Below, piece by piece: positions 35,608 to 44,860 of a stretch of 64,000 bases of DNA. How positions within the stretch are numbered: position 1 is the first letter of the stretch; the number at the start of each line of letters is the position of its first letter. Made by a program: the position numbers and the translations under genes. Below the pieces are notes generated by a model. The model saw only the letters and a list, made by a program, of their open reading frames with translations. It was not told the DNA's origin and did no database searches. The stretch is from Undibacterium parvum (GTDB lineage Bacteria > Pseudomonadota > Gammaproteobacteria > Burkholderiales > Burkholderiaceae_D), in NCBI RefSeq assembly GCF_003955735.1, contig NZ_CP034464.1, positions 3,844,001 to 3,908,000 of the forward strand, written 5' to 3'.

Positions 35608-37089
35608 TCAGGACTGCGAGGGCGCTGCGCTAGTCGGATTGTCTTTAATCAGCCTGCGCAAGGTCGGCACCAGGATCACCATCAAAACACCAACGGCGAC
35701 GCTACCCCAACCCAAGTTTGAAAAAATACTGTAATAGGTCGGGTTGGTGGAATGTGCCAGGCCTTCAGTTGCTTCTGGAATAAAGCCCGAGAAGTAGCTC
35801 GATAATACCGATGCTACACCTGTGCACAGCATAAACGTCCCCATCATCAGACCCTGGTATTGACGTGGGGCCAGCTTACCTATCATGGCGTAGCCGACTG
35901 GTGAAATCAGTAGTTCTCCCAGACTCTGTAGCAGGTAGCTGATGGCTATCCATTTAAACGCACTCAAGCCATCGGCACCGGCCAGCGAAATGCCCAGCGG
36001 CAGCACTAAAAAGCCAGCACCGATCAAGAGTAGGGAGGCGGCGAACTGTCTTGGAATATCAATGTTCCAGCCTTTGGCGCGCAACTTGTCAAACCAGATC
36101 GCTACCAGTGGGCCGCCGACCATAATCGCGAAGCTATTGATGTTTTGTATCCACTGCGGTGCGATCTCTATACCCCACACCATGCGATTGACATTATTCA
36201 CCGCAAATAATTGCAGACCGACTGGTGCCATGGTGTAAGAAGTCCAAAACACTAAGGAGCCCAGGGTCAGCATCAGATAGGCCCACATATTATTGCGTTC
36301 TCTGAGGTCCTTATGTTTGAGCGTCAGCACGGTCAAGATGATCGCTATCAGTATGCCTATGCTGATCACCAGATTGCCGCTCAATTCTGCGTGTTGCAGC
36401 ATCACATGTACTAAGGGCACCAAGCCGACCAGGATCGCCAGGCCAACCAGGAAGCGCCACTTAAATTGCTGAGGGGTGGCGTCTAATAAACGGGTATTCA
36501 AATCGCCCAATACTTTCCAGTTAAACCCGGCCAACACGATCGCGAGAAAATTTCCTACGGTGGCGAAGATGAACAGGCTAGGGTAGTCTTCCTGCAATTG
36601 GAAGTAACCGGCTACCGTAAAGCCAACAAAAAAACCCAGATTCATACCCGCGTAATTCCACAGGAAGGCACTTTCGCGGCGCGTATCTTCGGGCTTAAAT
36701 CTTTGCGTCAGCATCAGGTTAAGGCAGGTGACATTGAGACCGCTGCCGGTCAGGAAAAACGCCAGTCCCCAATATAATTGCGACACCGAGCCACCGGCAA
36801 TGCAGGCACAGCCTATGACTTGCGCCACCATGCCGCCAACAAACAGGTTGCGGTTACTCATGAAGCGCCCGCCCAAATAGCCGCCGAATAAATGTAGGCC
36901 ATAGTTAAAGGCACCAAACACGCCCATGATGGCGGTCGCATCCTTGGCACTGAAATTGAGCTTCTTTGTGGCGTACAGAACCAGCGTCGAGTACAGAACG
37001 GCAAACCCGAGGGTGGCAAAAATTTGTATAAAAAATAGAGCGCCAGCACCTTCGGGGATGGCGGAAATTTTTTGTTTGAGGGTTAGCAC
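35608..37089 (-). CDS. POT/PTR family proton-coupled peptide transporter
   Basis: A 493-residue membrane protein with about 12-14 helices. FIQIFATLGFAVLYSTLVLY at the N-terminus (E-x-x-E-R motif not strictly preserved), HLFGGYLGGRFM, FKPEDTRRESAFLWNYAGMN and the GELLISPVGYAMIGKLAP segment are POT family features for di- and tripeptide uptake. The start is a GTG with GGAG seven bases upstream. It is convergent with the exonuclease gene. A degenerate ExxERFxYY motif makes a simple di/tripeptide function less certain. Confidence 0.85.
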   Translation of the reverse strand: MLTLKQKISAIPEGAGALFFIQIFATLGFAVLYSTLVLYATKKLNFSAKDATAIMGVFGAFNYGLHLFGGYLGGRFMSNRNLFVGGMVAQVIGCACIAGGSVSQLYWGLAFFLTGSGLNVTCLNLMLTQRFKPEDTRRESAFLWNYAGMNLGFFVGFTVAGYFQLQEDYPSLFIFATVGNFLAIVLAGFNWKVLGDLNTRLLDATPQQFKWRFLVGLAILVGLVPLVHVMLQHAELSGNLVISIGILIAIILTVLTLKHKDLRERNNMWAYLMLTLGSLVFWTSYTMAPVGLQLFAVNNVNRMVWGIEIAPQWIQNINSFAIMVGGPLVAIWFDKLRAKGWNIDIPRQFAASLLLIGAGFLVLPLGISLAGADGLSAFKWIAISYLLQSLGELLISPVGYAMIGKLAPRQYQGLMMGTFMLCTGVASVLSSYFSGFIPEATEGLAHSTNPTYYSIFSNLGWGSVAVGVLMVILVPTLRRLIKDNPTSAAPSQS

Positions 37090-37120
37090 ACGGGTCTCCG
37101 GGTTATTTTTATTGATTTGT

Positions 37121-37231
37121 AGGACTTACGCAAAACCGCCCCAACTTTGTTGTATTCGCCCCTAGTCGTCCATCGTACAAAAGTACTGTCTTCGGGGGTA
37201 CGCCTAGCTGGGATAATTTTGCATAAGTCTT
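37121..37231. repeat. Dispersed repeat, family A copy 3
   Basis: Starts AGGACTTACGCAAAACCGCC and ends TTTTGCATAAGTCTT, with GTACTGTCTTCGGGGGTACG inside. About 111 bases; the most complete ends of the family. It lies in the promoter region of the POT gene and the tungstate-binding gene. Confidence 0.9.
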
Positions 37232-37397
37232 AAGTGGTCTGGCATTGTAAATCAAGAGTCTAAAAATTTTGTAGGGATCTTTCGTCTAGGAAATGAACGA
37301 ACTGCCTGTCTGGTCCACTCTAAACAAGCAATCCGGATATTTTGTGCGTTTCAGTGAAAAAGCATGCGAAAATTGCAGACTAACTATTGGAGAGTCT

Positions 37398-38219
37398 ATG
37401 TCTTATCTGAACCGGAAACGGGCGCTGCTATTGAGCCTGGTTTTATTCTGTCACGGTGCCAGTCTCACTGCCCATGCCGAATCGGTACTGCGCTTGTCGA
37501 CTACGACCAGCACCGAAAATTCTGGTTTGCTCAAAGTCTTGTTGCCGCAGTTTGAGGCGCAGACGCATATCAAGGTTCATGTGATTTCTGTTGGTACTGG
37601 CAAGGCACTGGAGCTGGCCAAGAATGGCGACGTCGATGTAACGCTGGTGCATGCCCGCGCTGCCGAAGATAAATTTATGGCTGAAGGCCATGGCGTCAAT
37701 CGACGCGATGTCATGTACAACGATTTCATCATTGTCGGGCCAGTTGAGGATGCCGCTGGCATCAAAGGCAGTCGTGATGTGATTGCAGCGATGCGCAAAA
37801 TCGTCGCAGCGAAAGTTAAGTTTGTGTCGCGCGGAGATAATTCTGGCACCGATCAAATGGAACAAGCTTACTGGAAAGAGGTTGGCGCTAAACCGCAGGC
37901 GGGCGCTTACGTGTCGGCGGGCCTGGGCATGGGCGAGGTCTTGACCATGGCCGCGCAAATGCAGGCCTATACCCTGACCGATAGAGCTACTTACGGTGCT
38001 TATCGTGCTAAGACTGGGCTGGCTGTACTGGTTGAGGGGGACGCTAAGATGTTTAATCCGTATGGCATCATCGCGGTGAATCCTGCAAAGTACAAGGATA
38101 TCAATATTGAGGGCGCCAATAGCCTGATAAACTGGCTCACTTCCGCACCAGGTCAGGCCGCCATCAATGCTTTTAGAGTAGATGCTCAGCAGTTGTTTTT
38201 TGCTGCATATAAAAAATAA
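37398..38219 (+). CDS. tupA: TupA-like tungstate/molybdate-binding periplasmic protein
   Basis: A 273-residue protein with a Sec signal (MSYLNRKRALLLSLVLF, cleavage near AHAES). The mature part begins LRLSTTTSTENSGLLKVLLP and has KFVSRGDNSGTDQMEQAYWKE and PYGIIAVNPAKY, as in TupA, which binds tungstate for an ABC importer. GGAGAG precedes the ATG at 37398; the frame is open to 37293 but the signal peptide fixes the start. No tupB permease or tupC ATPase gene lies beside it, so it is an orphan here. Moco enzymes (nasA) and Moco-linked genes are near, which fits oxyanion use. Confidence 0.9.
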   Translation: MSYLNRKRALLLSLVLFCHGASLTAHAESVLRLSTTTSTENSGLLKVLLPQFEAQTHIKVHVISVGTGKALELAKNGDVDVTLVHARAAEDKFMAEGHGVNRRDVMYNDFIIVGPVEDAAGIKGSRDVIAAMRKIVAAKVKFVSRGDNSGTDQMEQAYWKEVGAKPQAGAYVSAGLGMGEVLTMAAQMQAYTLTDRATYGAYRAKTGLAVLVEGDAKMFNPYGIIAVNPAKYKDINIEGANSLINWLTSAPGQAAINAFRVDAQQLFFAAYKK

Positions 38220-38327
38220 GCATCGCGCTGAGGTGGCGATAATGCACAATGCCAGTCTAAGCAAAACCTCAGCCTGATGTGCACGCTGATAAAGAGGGTT
38301 TCAAACTGAAACCAGATGGAGACAAAA

Positions 38328-38795
38328 ATGACGATCAGTTTCAAGATGAATGGTAAGCCTGTAACCTGTAATTCTGCCGACGATACCCCGCTGTTGTGGG
38401 TGATCCGCGATGAATTGGGATTGACCGGCACTAAATTTGGCTGCGGTGCGGCGCTGTGTGGTGCCTGTACCGTGCATCTGGACGGCGCGCCAGTGCGCTC
38501 TTGCCAAACGCCGCTCGCTAGCGTGGCCGGTAAAGAGGTGGCGAGCATAGAATCATTATCGAGCGATAATTCGCATGTCTTGCAAAAGGCCTGGATCGCC
38601 CACGATGTACCGCAATGTGGCTACTGCCAATCGGGCCAGCTGATGAGTGCTGCCGCGCTTTTGGCGGAGAATAAAAATCCTAGCGATAGCGATATCGACA
38701 ATGCCATGAGCGGCAATATCTGCCGCTGCGGCACCTATCCGCGCATCCGTGCTGCCATCAAGAGCGCAGCTGCTGAGCTGCGTACAAGTAAGTAA
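38328..38795 (+). CDS. [2Fe-2S] subunit of a xanthine dehydrogenase-family enzyme (orphan)
   Basis: A 155-residue small subunit of the xanthine dehydrogenase / isoquinoline 1-oxidoreductase alpha type. The plant-type cluster [13 protein letters not shown] (about 39-51) and the second cluster [10 protein letters not shown] and [11 protein letters not shown] are complete, so it should bind two [2Fe-2S] centres. ATG at 38328 with GGAG ten bases upstream is preferred over the one at 38316. In known operons a large molybdopterin subunit gene follows; here a 121-bp repeat and then xdhC follow instead. Either the large subunit lies elsewhere or it was lost. Confidence 0.88.
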   Translation: MTISFKMNGKPVTCNSADDTPLLWVIRDELGLTGTKFGCGAALCGACTVHLDGAPVRSCQTPLASVAGKEVASIESLSSDNSHVLQKAWIAHDVPQCGYCQSGQLMSAAALLAENKNPSDSDIDNAMSGNICRCGTYPRIRAAIKSAAAELRTSK

Positions 38796-38802
38796 CTTAT
38801 TT

Positions 38803-38923
38803 GGGAACTTCTAAAAACCCATAATCGTGCGCATCGCGGCGTTACAAATCCTCGCAATACCGACGTATTGCTCCGGTTTGCGCCTTGCGCTGCATCCCGA
38901 TTAACGGGTTTTTAGAAGTTCCC
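38803..38923. repeat. 121-bp element with perfect 18-bp terminal inverted repeats
   Basis: Ends are GGGAACTTCTAAAAACCC (38803-38820) and its exact reverse complement (38906-38923). The inside has GCGCATCGCGG and AATACCGACGTATT. It starts eight bases after the stop of the [2Fe-2S] subunit. It may be a small non-autonomous element or a transcript-end structure. It abuts the family B copy at 38914-39006. Confidence 0.85.
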
Positions 38924-39006
38924 GTTTTCGATTGCCCAGTATCCATGCGCCTTCCAGCCCATTTTAGGTCTGCAAGGCGCATGGATACTGCGCATAGCGT
39001 TTTGGC
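38914..39006. repeat. Dispersed hairpin repeat, family B copy 4
   Basis: Perfect 17-base arms CAGTATCCATGCGCCTT (38937-38953) and its reverse complement (38974-38990). The flanks AGAAGTTCCC, CGATTGCCC and TTTGGC are shared with copy 1. It ends close to the xdhC start and lies in its leader. Confidence 0.88.
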
Positions 39007-39020
39007 TTTGAGGTAGAGCA

Positions 39021-40013
39021 ATGGATAGTATCGATCTGGAAGTCTTGAAAACCTGTGATCTCTGGCTTACTGGCGGACAGCAGGTGGCGCTGGTGACGGT
39101 GATCAAGACCTGGGGCTCTAGTCCCAGACCAGTAGGGGCAACGCTGGCTATTTGTGAGGACGGACGCGTGGTCGGCTCGGTTTCCGGTGGTTGCATCGAG
39201 GATGATCTGATTGATAGAGTCAAGCGTGAAGGTATCAATCTCGGGCGGCCTGAGCTGCTTACCTATGGCATCACGGCCGATGAAGCGCATCGTTTCGGTC
39301 TGCCTTGCGGCGGCACCATACAATTGGCGATAGAGCCGCTGTCTGAAAAAAGCCGGATTCCAGAGTTATTGCAACGCCTGAGTAAGCATGAATTAGTGGC
39401 GCGCCGACTCGCTTTAGACTCCGGTCTGGTCAGTTTACTGCCAGCCGCGCCGGAAGATAATTTGAATTTGTCTGAGCAGGCGCTCACTAGCATCCATGGT
39501 CCGCGTTGGCGACTCTTGATCATCGGTGCCGGGCAATTGTCGCGCTTTTTGGCCAGTATTGCGCTGGCCATGGATTATCTGGTGACGGTTTGCGATCCGC
39601 GTGAAGAATATCGTGATGGCTGGCAAGTGGAGGGCGTGCAAGTGCTGCATGCCATGCCGGACGATCTGGTGCTAGAGATGCGCCTGGATAGCCGCAGCGC
39701 AGTGCTGGCGCTCACGCACGACCCTAAGCTCGACGATCTGGCCTTGATGGAAGCTTTGAAGTCGCCAGCATTTTACGTCGGTGCGATAGGTTCCAGGTTA
39801 AATAACGCAAAACGGCGTGAGCGACTCAAAGAGTTTGATCTGACTGAAGATCAATTGGCCAGGCTACATGGCCCGGTCGGTATGTACATAGGCAGCAAGA
39901 CTCCGGCAGAAATCGCTATTTCTATTTTGGCGCAATTGACGGCAGTCAAGAATCATGTGCCTTTAGCGGCGGCACTGTCGATAGCGCAGGCCAAAAGCGT
40001 GCTGGCATCTTGA
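39021..40013 (+). CDS. xdhC: XdhC/CoxI family protein
   Basis: A 330-residue protein. The N-terminal CoxI-type domain has VTVIKTWGSSPRPVGATLAI and VSGGCIEDDL, the C-terminal part a Rossmann motif LLIIGAGQLSRFLA (about residues 168-181) and YVGAIGSRLNNAKRRERL with GPVGMYIGSKTPAEIAIS. XdhC binds molybdenum cofactor and delivers or sulfurates it for xanthine dehydrogenase-type enzymes. GAGG precedes the ATG. It lies after the orphan [2Fe-2S] subunit. Confidence 0.9.
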   Translation: MDSIDLEVLKTCDLWLTGGQQVALVTVIKTWGSSPRPVGATLAICEDGRVVGSVSGGCIEDDLIDRVKREGINLGRPELLTYGITADEAHRFGLPCGGTIQLAIEPLSEKSRIPELLQRLSKHELVARRLALDSGLVSLLPAAPEDNLNLSEQALTSIHGPRWRLLIIGAGQLSRFLASIALAMDYLVTVCDPREEYRDGWQVEGVQVLHAMPDDLVLEMRLDSRSAVLALTHDPKLDDLALMEALKSPAFYVGAIGSRLNNAKRRERLKEFDLTEDQLARLHGPVGMYIGSKTPAEIAISILAQLTAVKNHVPLAAALSIAQAKSVLAS

Positions 40014-40143
40014 GTAAAAACTTCTGCAATTTGGATAAAGCGCGAATTTAAGCAAGCTTTGCCGATTTTTAGCTGGCTAAACGCAGATTTACTCACTGAA
40101 TTCGCGTAAAATTCCACCCAACATCAATTGGCAGGAGTAAGGC

Positions 40144-40710
40144 ATGAGTATTAAGTCAGACAAGTGGATACGCCGCATGGCGGAGCAGCAGGGCATGATA
40201 GAGCCGTTTTCGCCAGGCCAGGTACGCGAAGAAAACGGTCAGAAAATCGTTAGCTACGGCACTTCATCGTATGGTTACGATATACGCTGTGCCGATGAGT
40301 TCAAGATTTTTACCAACATCAATAGCACCATCGTCGATCCTAAGAATTTTGACGAAAAATCCTTCGTCGATTTTAAGGGCGATGTCTGCATCATCCCACC
40401 TAACTCATTTGCGTTAGCACGCACCATAGAATATTTCCGTATTCCACGTAGCGTATTGACGATCTGTCTGGGTAAATCAACCTATGCGCGTTGCGGCATC
40501 ATCGTCAACGTAACCCCGTTCGAGCCAGAGTGGGAAGGTTATGTGACGCTGGAATTTTCCAACACCACCCCCTTGCCAGCCAAGATTTACGCTGGTGAAG
40601 GCTGCGCTCAGGTCTTGTTTTTTGAGAGCGACGAAATTTGCGAAACTTCGTACAAAGACCGTGGCGGCAAATATCAAGGACAACGCGGTGTGACTTTGCC
40701 TAAGGCCTAG
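40144..40710 (+). CDS. dcd: dCTP deaminase
   Basis: A 188-residue trimeric enzyme that deaminates dCTP to dUTP, feeding dTMP synthesis. The motifs [38 protein letters not shown] and [20 protein letters not shown] (catalytic Glu in the last one) are all present. GGCAGGAGTAAGGC precedes the ATG. A shared bidirectional terminator follows, convergent with the decarboxylase gene. Confidence 0.95.
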   Translation: MSIKSDKWIRRMAEQQGMIEPFSPGQVREENGQKIVSYGTSSYGYDIRCADEFKIFTNINSTIVDPKNFDEKSFVDFKGDVCIIPPNSFALARTIEYFRIPRSVLTICLGKSTYARCGIIVNVTPFEPEWEGYVTLEFSNTTPLPAKIYAGEGCAQVLFFESDEICETSYKDRGGKYQGQRGVTLPKA

Positions 40711-40754
40711 GTTTTAAACTTCAAACGTTCAACCTTTGCATTCGTAACGCTGTA

Positions 40755-40787
40755 GAAAAAAAAGGACCTCAGTTTGAGGTCCTTTTT
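40755..40787. terminator. Bidirectional terminator between dcd and the decarboxylase gene
   Basis: AAAAAAAAGGACCTCA, loop GTT, TGAGGTCCTTTTT: a perfect hairpin with A and T runs on each side. Confidence 0.93.
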
Positions 40788-40810
40788 GTTTAACGCTAGC
40801 GTATCCAGTC

Positions 40811-43081
40811 TTAACTTGCGAGCTCAGCACCTAGTCGTACGCAGTCAACAAAGTAACCGCGTTTTCCGTCGACTTCTGCTTTGACCAAGCCGTGGCAATC
40901 GGTCTCGAAACCTGGGAATTGCTCGTTAAAGCTACGCACAAATTTCAAGTAATCGACGATAGTCTTATTGAAGCGCTCACCCGGTATCAGCAAAGGGATG
41001 CCCGGTGGGTAAGGCGTCAATAAGATGGCCGTGACGCGGCCTTCCAGATCATCGATAGAAACACGATCGAGTTCCCTGTGCGCCATCTTGGAGAAGGCGT
41101 CCGACGGTTTCATCGCCGGTTGCATATCCGACAGGTACATCTCTGTCGTCAGGCGCGCCACATCATGCGATTTGTAGACCTCATGGATGCTCTGGCACAG
41201 ATCTTTTAAGCCTGAGCCTTCGTAACGTGGATTGGCCGCCGCAAACTCGGGCAAGATGCGCCACATCGGTTGGTTTTTATCGTAATCGTCTTTAAATTGC
41301 TGTAAAGCTGTCAGCAAAGTATTCCAGCGGCCCTTGGTGATGCCGATAGTGAACATGATGAAGAATGAATACAGTCCGCATTTTTCTATGATCACGCCAT
41401 GCTCAGCCAGATACTTGGTGACGATGGAGGCGGGGATGCCGGACTCACCAAATTTACCTTCCAGCGACAGGCCGGGGGTAACAATGGTGGCCTTGATAGG
41501 ATCGAGCATATTGAAGTTAGGCGCTAAGTTACCAAAACCATGCCAGTCGTCTTCGGCGCGTATCATCCAGTCTTCTTGCGATCCCATGCCGTCTTCTGAC
41601 AGAGTTTCCGGACCCCAGACCTGGAACCACCAGTCCTTACCCCATTCCTGATCGACCTTGCGCATGGCACGGCGGAAATCGAGCGCTTCAACGATAGATT
41701 CTTCAACCAGTGCGGTGCCGCCCGGTGCTTCCATCATTGCTGCAGCCACATCGCAAGAGGCAATAATCGCGTATTGCGGTGAGGTCGAAGTGTGCATCAG
41801 ATAGGCTTCATTGAAGCTGTCTTTATCCAATTTGACCGTTTGTGATTCGCGTACCAGAATCTGCGATGCCTGTGAAATACCGGCTAGCAATTTGTGGGTG
41901 GACTGCGTAGAGAAAATCATGGATTTCTTGGCCCGTGGTCTGTCTTTGCCTATCGCATGCATATCCTGGTAGAAATTATGGAAGGTCGCGTGTGGCAACC
42001 AAGCCTCATCAAAATGCAGGGTATCGATCTCGCCGTCTAGCATTTCTCGCAAAGTTTCTACGTTGTAGAGCACGCCATCGTAAGTTGATTGCGTAATGGT
42101 CAGGATGCGCGGCTTCTTGTTTTTGGCTTCACGTGCGAAAGGATTGGCCTCTATCTTGCGCTGTATGCTTTCCATCGTGAATTCTTCCAGCGGGATCGGT
42201 CCTATGATGCCCAGATGGTTACGCGTCGGCATCAAAAATACCGGAATAGCGCCGCACATGATGATGGAGTGCAAAATCGATTTATGGCAGTTACGATCCA
42301 CCACCACGATGTCGCCGGGCGCCACCGTAGAATGCCACACCATCTTATTCGAGGTGGAGGTGCCATTGGTCACGAAGTAGCAATGGTCGGCATTGAAAAT
42401 ACGTGCGGCATTGCGCTCAGAAGCTGCCACCGGACCGGTGTGGTCCAATAATTGGCCAAGTTCTTCTACCGCATTGCAGACGTCGGCGCGCAACATGTTT
42501 TCACCAAAAAACTGGTGAAACATCTGGCCTATAGGTGACTTCAGAAACGCCACGCCGCCAGAGTGGCCAGGGCAGTGCCAAGAGTAAGAGCCATCATTGG
42601 CGTAATGCACCAGCGCGCGGAAAAACGGCGGCGCCAGACTGTCGAGATAGGACTTGGCTTCGCGGATAATGTGGCGCGCCACGAATTCAGGGGTATCTTC
42701 AAACATATGAATGAAGCCATGCAGTTCGCGCAGAATATCGTTAGGGATATGGCGCGAGGTGCGCGTTTCGCCATACAGATAAATAGGAATGTCAGAGTTC
42801 TTGTAGCGAATTTCTTCGACGAAGGCGCGCAGCGGTTTTAAGGCGTGGTCGCTTTCCTCGTCGGAACCGGCACCAAATTCTTCATCATCGATGGAGAGAA
42901 TAAAGGCCGATGCGCGTGATTGTTGCTGCGCGAATTGGGATAAATCGCCATAACTGGTGACGCCCAGTACTTCCATACCTTCTTTTTCCATGGCATCGGC
43001 AAGCGCGCGAATACCAAGACCAGAGGTATTTTCAGAACGGAAATCTTCGTCAATGATGACGATGGGGAAGCGGAATTTCAT
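40811..43081 (-). CDS. Arginine/lysine/ornithine decarboxylase, PLP-dependent (AdiA-like)
   Basis: A 756-residue prokaryotic Orn/Lys/Arg decarboxylase, the length of AdiA. An N-terminal wing domain (IVIIDEDFRSENTSGLGIRA) is followed by the PLP-binding fold with HCPGHSGGVAFLKSPIG, FVTNGTSTSNKMV, HFDEAW and the Schiff-base lysine in STHKLLAGISQAS, then a C-terminal domain. Decarboxylation of arginine or lysine to agmatine or cadaverine consumes protons in acid stress; the exact substrate cannot be read. ATG at 43081 with GGAG upstream is preferred to an in-frame start at 43108. No antiporter gene lies beside it. Confidence 0.88.
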   Translation of the reverse strand: MKFRFPIVIIDEDFRSENTSGLGIRALADAMEKEGMEVLGVTSYGDLSQFAQQQSRASAFILSIDDEEFGAGSDEESDHALKPLRAFVEEIRYKNSDIPIYLYGETRTSRHIPNDILRELHGFIHMFEDTPEFVARHIIREAKSYLDSLAPPFFRALVHYANDGSYSWHCPGHSGGVAFLKSPIGQMFHQFFGENMLRADVCNAVEELGQLLDHTGPVAASERNAARIFNADHCYFVTNGTSTSNKMVWHSTVAPGDIVVVDRNCHKSILHSIIMCGAIPVFLMPTRNHLGIIGPIPLEEFTMESIQRKIEANPFAREAKNKKPRILTITQSTYDGVLYNVETLREMLDGEIDTLHFDEAWLPHATFHNFYQDMHAIGKDRPRAKKSMIFSTQSTHKLLAGISQASQILVRESQTVKLDKDSFNEAYLMHTSTSPQYAIIASCDVAAAMMEAPGGTALVEESIVEALDFRRAMRKVDQEWGKDWWFQVWGPETLSEDGMGSQEDWMIRAEDDWHGFGNLAPNFNMLDPIKATIVTPGLSLEGKFGESGIPASIVTKYLAEHGVIIEKCGLYSFFIMFTIGITKGRWNTLLTALQQFKDDYDKNQPMWRILPEFAAANPRYEGSGLKDLCQSIHEVYKSHDVARLTTEMYLSDMQPAMKPSDAFSKMAHRELDRVSIDDLEGRVTAILLTPYPPGIPLLIPGERFNKTIVDYLKFVRSFNEQFPGFETDCHGLVKAEVDGKRGYFVDCVRLGAELAS

Positions 43082-43108
43082 GGAGGTCTCCAAAAAAGCT
43101 TGTTGCAA

Positions 43109-43520
43109 GGGAGACGCCTGGGCAAGTTAACTCAACCGCTTGCGCGCCAAAAATTTTAAAGAATCGAATTCTCTCAGATATGTGGGCCTAGATGTAAAAA
43201 AATACGCTGAAATAGCGGCAAATTTCAAAGATTTCATACTGCTGTCATGCTGCAATAAAAAGAGCTTAGGCGTTTTGTAAAAAAATGCTGTTTGTACATC
43301 AATATCGATGCCTATTTTGTCTTGCGAGAGTGTGGCTTTTTAGTCTGGCGGCCTTGCTCGCTAAGAGTGTAGTGCGATTTGTCGGTTTTTTGGGCTAAGT
43401 TGGCCTTATCTGCGCTGAAAAAAGTGCAAATGCCTGAACAAGTGCTTGAATAATTGTTTGTTGAATGCTATCTTTTTGCTGTGGTAAAAAGCGCATCTTC
43501 TTAAACTTAAAGGAAATAAA
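43109..43520. other. Divergent intergenic region
   Basis: About 410 bases between the decarboxylase gene and the divergent secreted-protein gene. It should hold both promoters; the only box I would point to is a weak TATCTT near 43471. No gene, tRNA or repeat is seen. Confidence 0.4.
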
Positions 43521-43946
43521 ATGAATAAAATTGTTAACATCCTGGCGACTTTGGCTTTGCTGTCTAGCCCTTACGCAGTGCAAGCGGCGACCACATCGAC
43601 CGATCCTATCGTGCAAGGCCGGGTCGCGATGAGTGATGCGGAAAAAGCCAAAAAAGCGGAAGTTAAAGCGGCTCGCAAAGAATACAGCGCAAGCAAATCT
43701 CAGGCTAAGGCAGAATTAGCTGCAGAGAAGAAAGAAAATGCGGCAAAAGCGAAAGCCGCTGCGGCTGAAGGTAAAGATGCACTGGTGGTTAAGCGTGAGT
43801 TAGACGCCGCTTCTTCGGCAACTTACAAAGCAAAAATCAAAGCGGCTGATGAAAAGCTGGGCGCAAATAAAAAAGCCTCTAAATCTGCCATGAATGAGAA
43901 AAAAGCAGAAGCTACAGAAAAGATGGAAAAAGATTTGAAGAAGTAA
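43521..43946 (+). CDS. Secreted Lys/Ala-rich protein of unknown function
   Basis: A 141-residue protein with a signal peptide (MNKIVNILATLALLSSP, cleavage near VQAAT). The mature part is dominated by Lys, Ala and Glu in long helices (KKAEVKAARKEYSASKSQ; KMEKDLKK end), likely a periplasmic helical or coiled-coil protein. AAAGGAAATAAA upstream supports the start. Monocistronic, with a strong terminator. No family is recognised. Confidence 0.75.
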   Translation: MNKIVNILATLALLSSPYAVQAATTSTDPIVQGRVAMSDAEKAKKAEVKAARKEYSASKSQAKAELAAEKKENAAKAKAAAAEGKDALVVKRELDAASSATYKAKIKAADEKLGANKKASKSAMNEKKAEATEKMEKDLKK

Positions 43947-43983
43947 ATTGCTCAGAATTAGCGCGGTAAGTGAGCGCTAGATG

Positions 43984-44026
43984 AAAAAAAATCTGGATCA
44001 CTGCGAAGTGATCCAGATTTTTTTTG
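43984..44026. terminator. Bidirectional terminator
   Basis: AAAAAAAATCTGGATCACT, loop GCGA, AGTGATCCAGATTTTTTTT: perfect long stem between convergent genes (secreted protein and mipA-like). Confidence 0.94.
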
Positions 44027-44041
44027 TCCAGCAGGTATATT

Positions 44042-44842
44042 TTAAAATCGATAGCTGGCCGATGAAAACACTGTGACCGGTGTTTTTTGAACTACGAAAG
44101 GGCTATTTGCCGCATCACCAAGGATTTGCTTTACCGAGGTGCCGGTAATCAGAGTCCAGTTGGTGTCTATGCTCCAATGCCAGTTGGCGCCTATCTTCAT
44201 GTCGGTCAAGCCAGCACCGGCGCTATATTGGCTATAACCGCTAGCGGCCGCCTGCTGCGCGTTGACGCCGTAATAAGATTGCATATAGGTGCTATTCGCC
44301 CAATTCACGCTGAACAAGGCCGAGAAGCGATGTTGCGCATTGATAGGGCGGAAATAACGACCACCCAGACTCAGTTGCGCGCCGTTGTGATCTAAACCTG
44401 AACCGTAGCGCAATGAGGATAGAACCGCATAAGTAGGGTTGATGTAGTAGTTGAAAAAAGCGCCAGGTTCTACCGTGGTATCGATATCACCCAGGCCTTT
44501 TAATTTAGCTGATTTTGTTTCGTCGCGGCCGGGTTCTGCGGTCATGCGCACGCCGTATTGCAGGGAGGGGTCTTTGGAAAAGTTATAGCCAAGACCGGAG
44601 ACCGCACTGAAAAATACGCCATTTTTCCATTGCGCATCAAAGGCTGGGTAGGCGGCAATGCGGCGCTCATCCGAACCTGAGTACTTAGGTGCAGAGATGA
44701 CCACGGCTCCTAAGGAAAAATTGACGTTCCCTTGGATATACGGTGTAGGTGTGAGTTGCGCGAAATCGAGAACCTGCGCTTGGGCAGTCGAGGCGGTAAA
44801 CGAGGCTGCCAATAGTAAGGCAAGGCTTAGATATTTTTTCAT
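44042..44842 (-). CDS. MipA/OmpV family outer-membrane protein
   Basis: A 266-residue protein with a signal peptide (cleavage near TAQAQ) and a beta-barrel-like alternation ending in an aromatic C-terminus (FSSASYRF), as outer-membrane proteins do. The segments SLGAVVISAPKYSGSDERRI, YPAFDAQWKNGVFFSA and GLGYNFSKDPSLQYGVRM match MipA/OmpV. MipA is a scaffold or porin-like protein; the role here is not known. Near it upstream lie DUF4337 and the folA-thyA pair, on the same strand. Confidence 0.87.
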   Translation of the reverse strand: MKKYLSLALLLAASFTASTAQAQVLDFAQLTPTPYIQGNVNFSLGAVVISAPKYSGSDERRIAAYPAFDAQWKNGVFFSAVSGLGYNFSKDPSLQYGVRMTAEPGRDETKSAKLKGLGDIDTTVEPGAFFNYYINPTYAVLSSLRYGSGLDHNGAQLSLGGRYFRPINAQHRFSALFSVNWANSTYMQSYYGVNAQQAAASGYSQYSAGAGLTDMKIGANWHWSIDTNWTLITGTSVKQILGDAANSPFVVQKTPVTVFSSASYRF

Positions 44843-44860
44843 TTTCTTCTTGGTTTTTTC

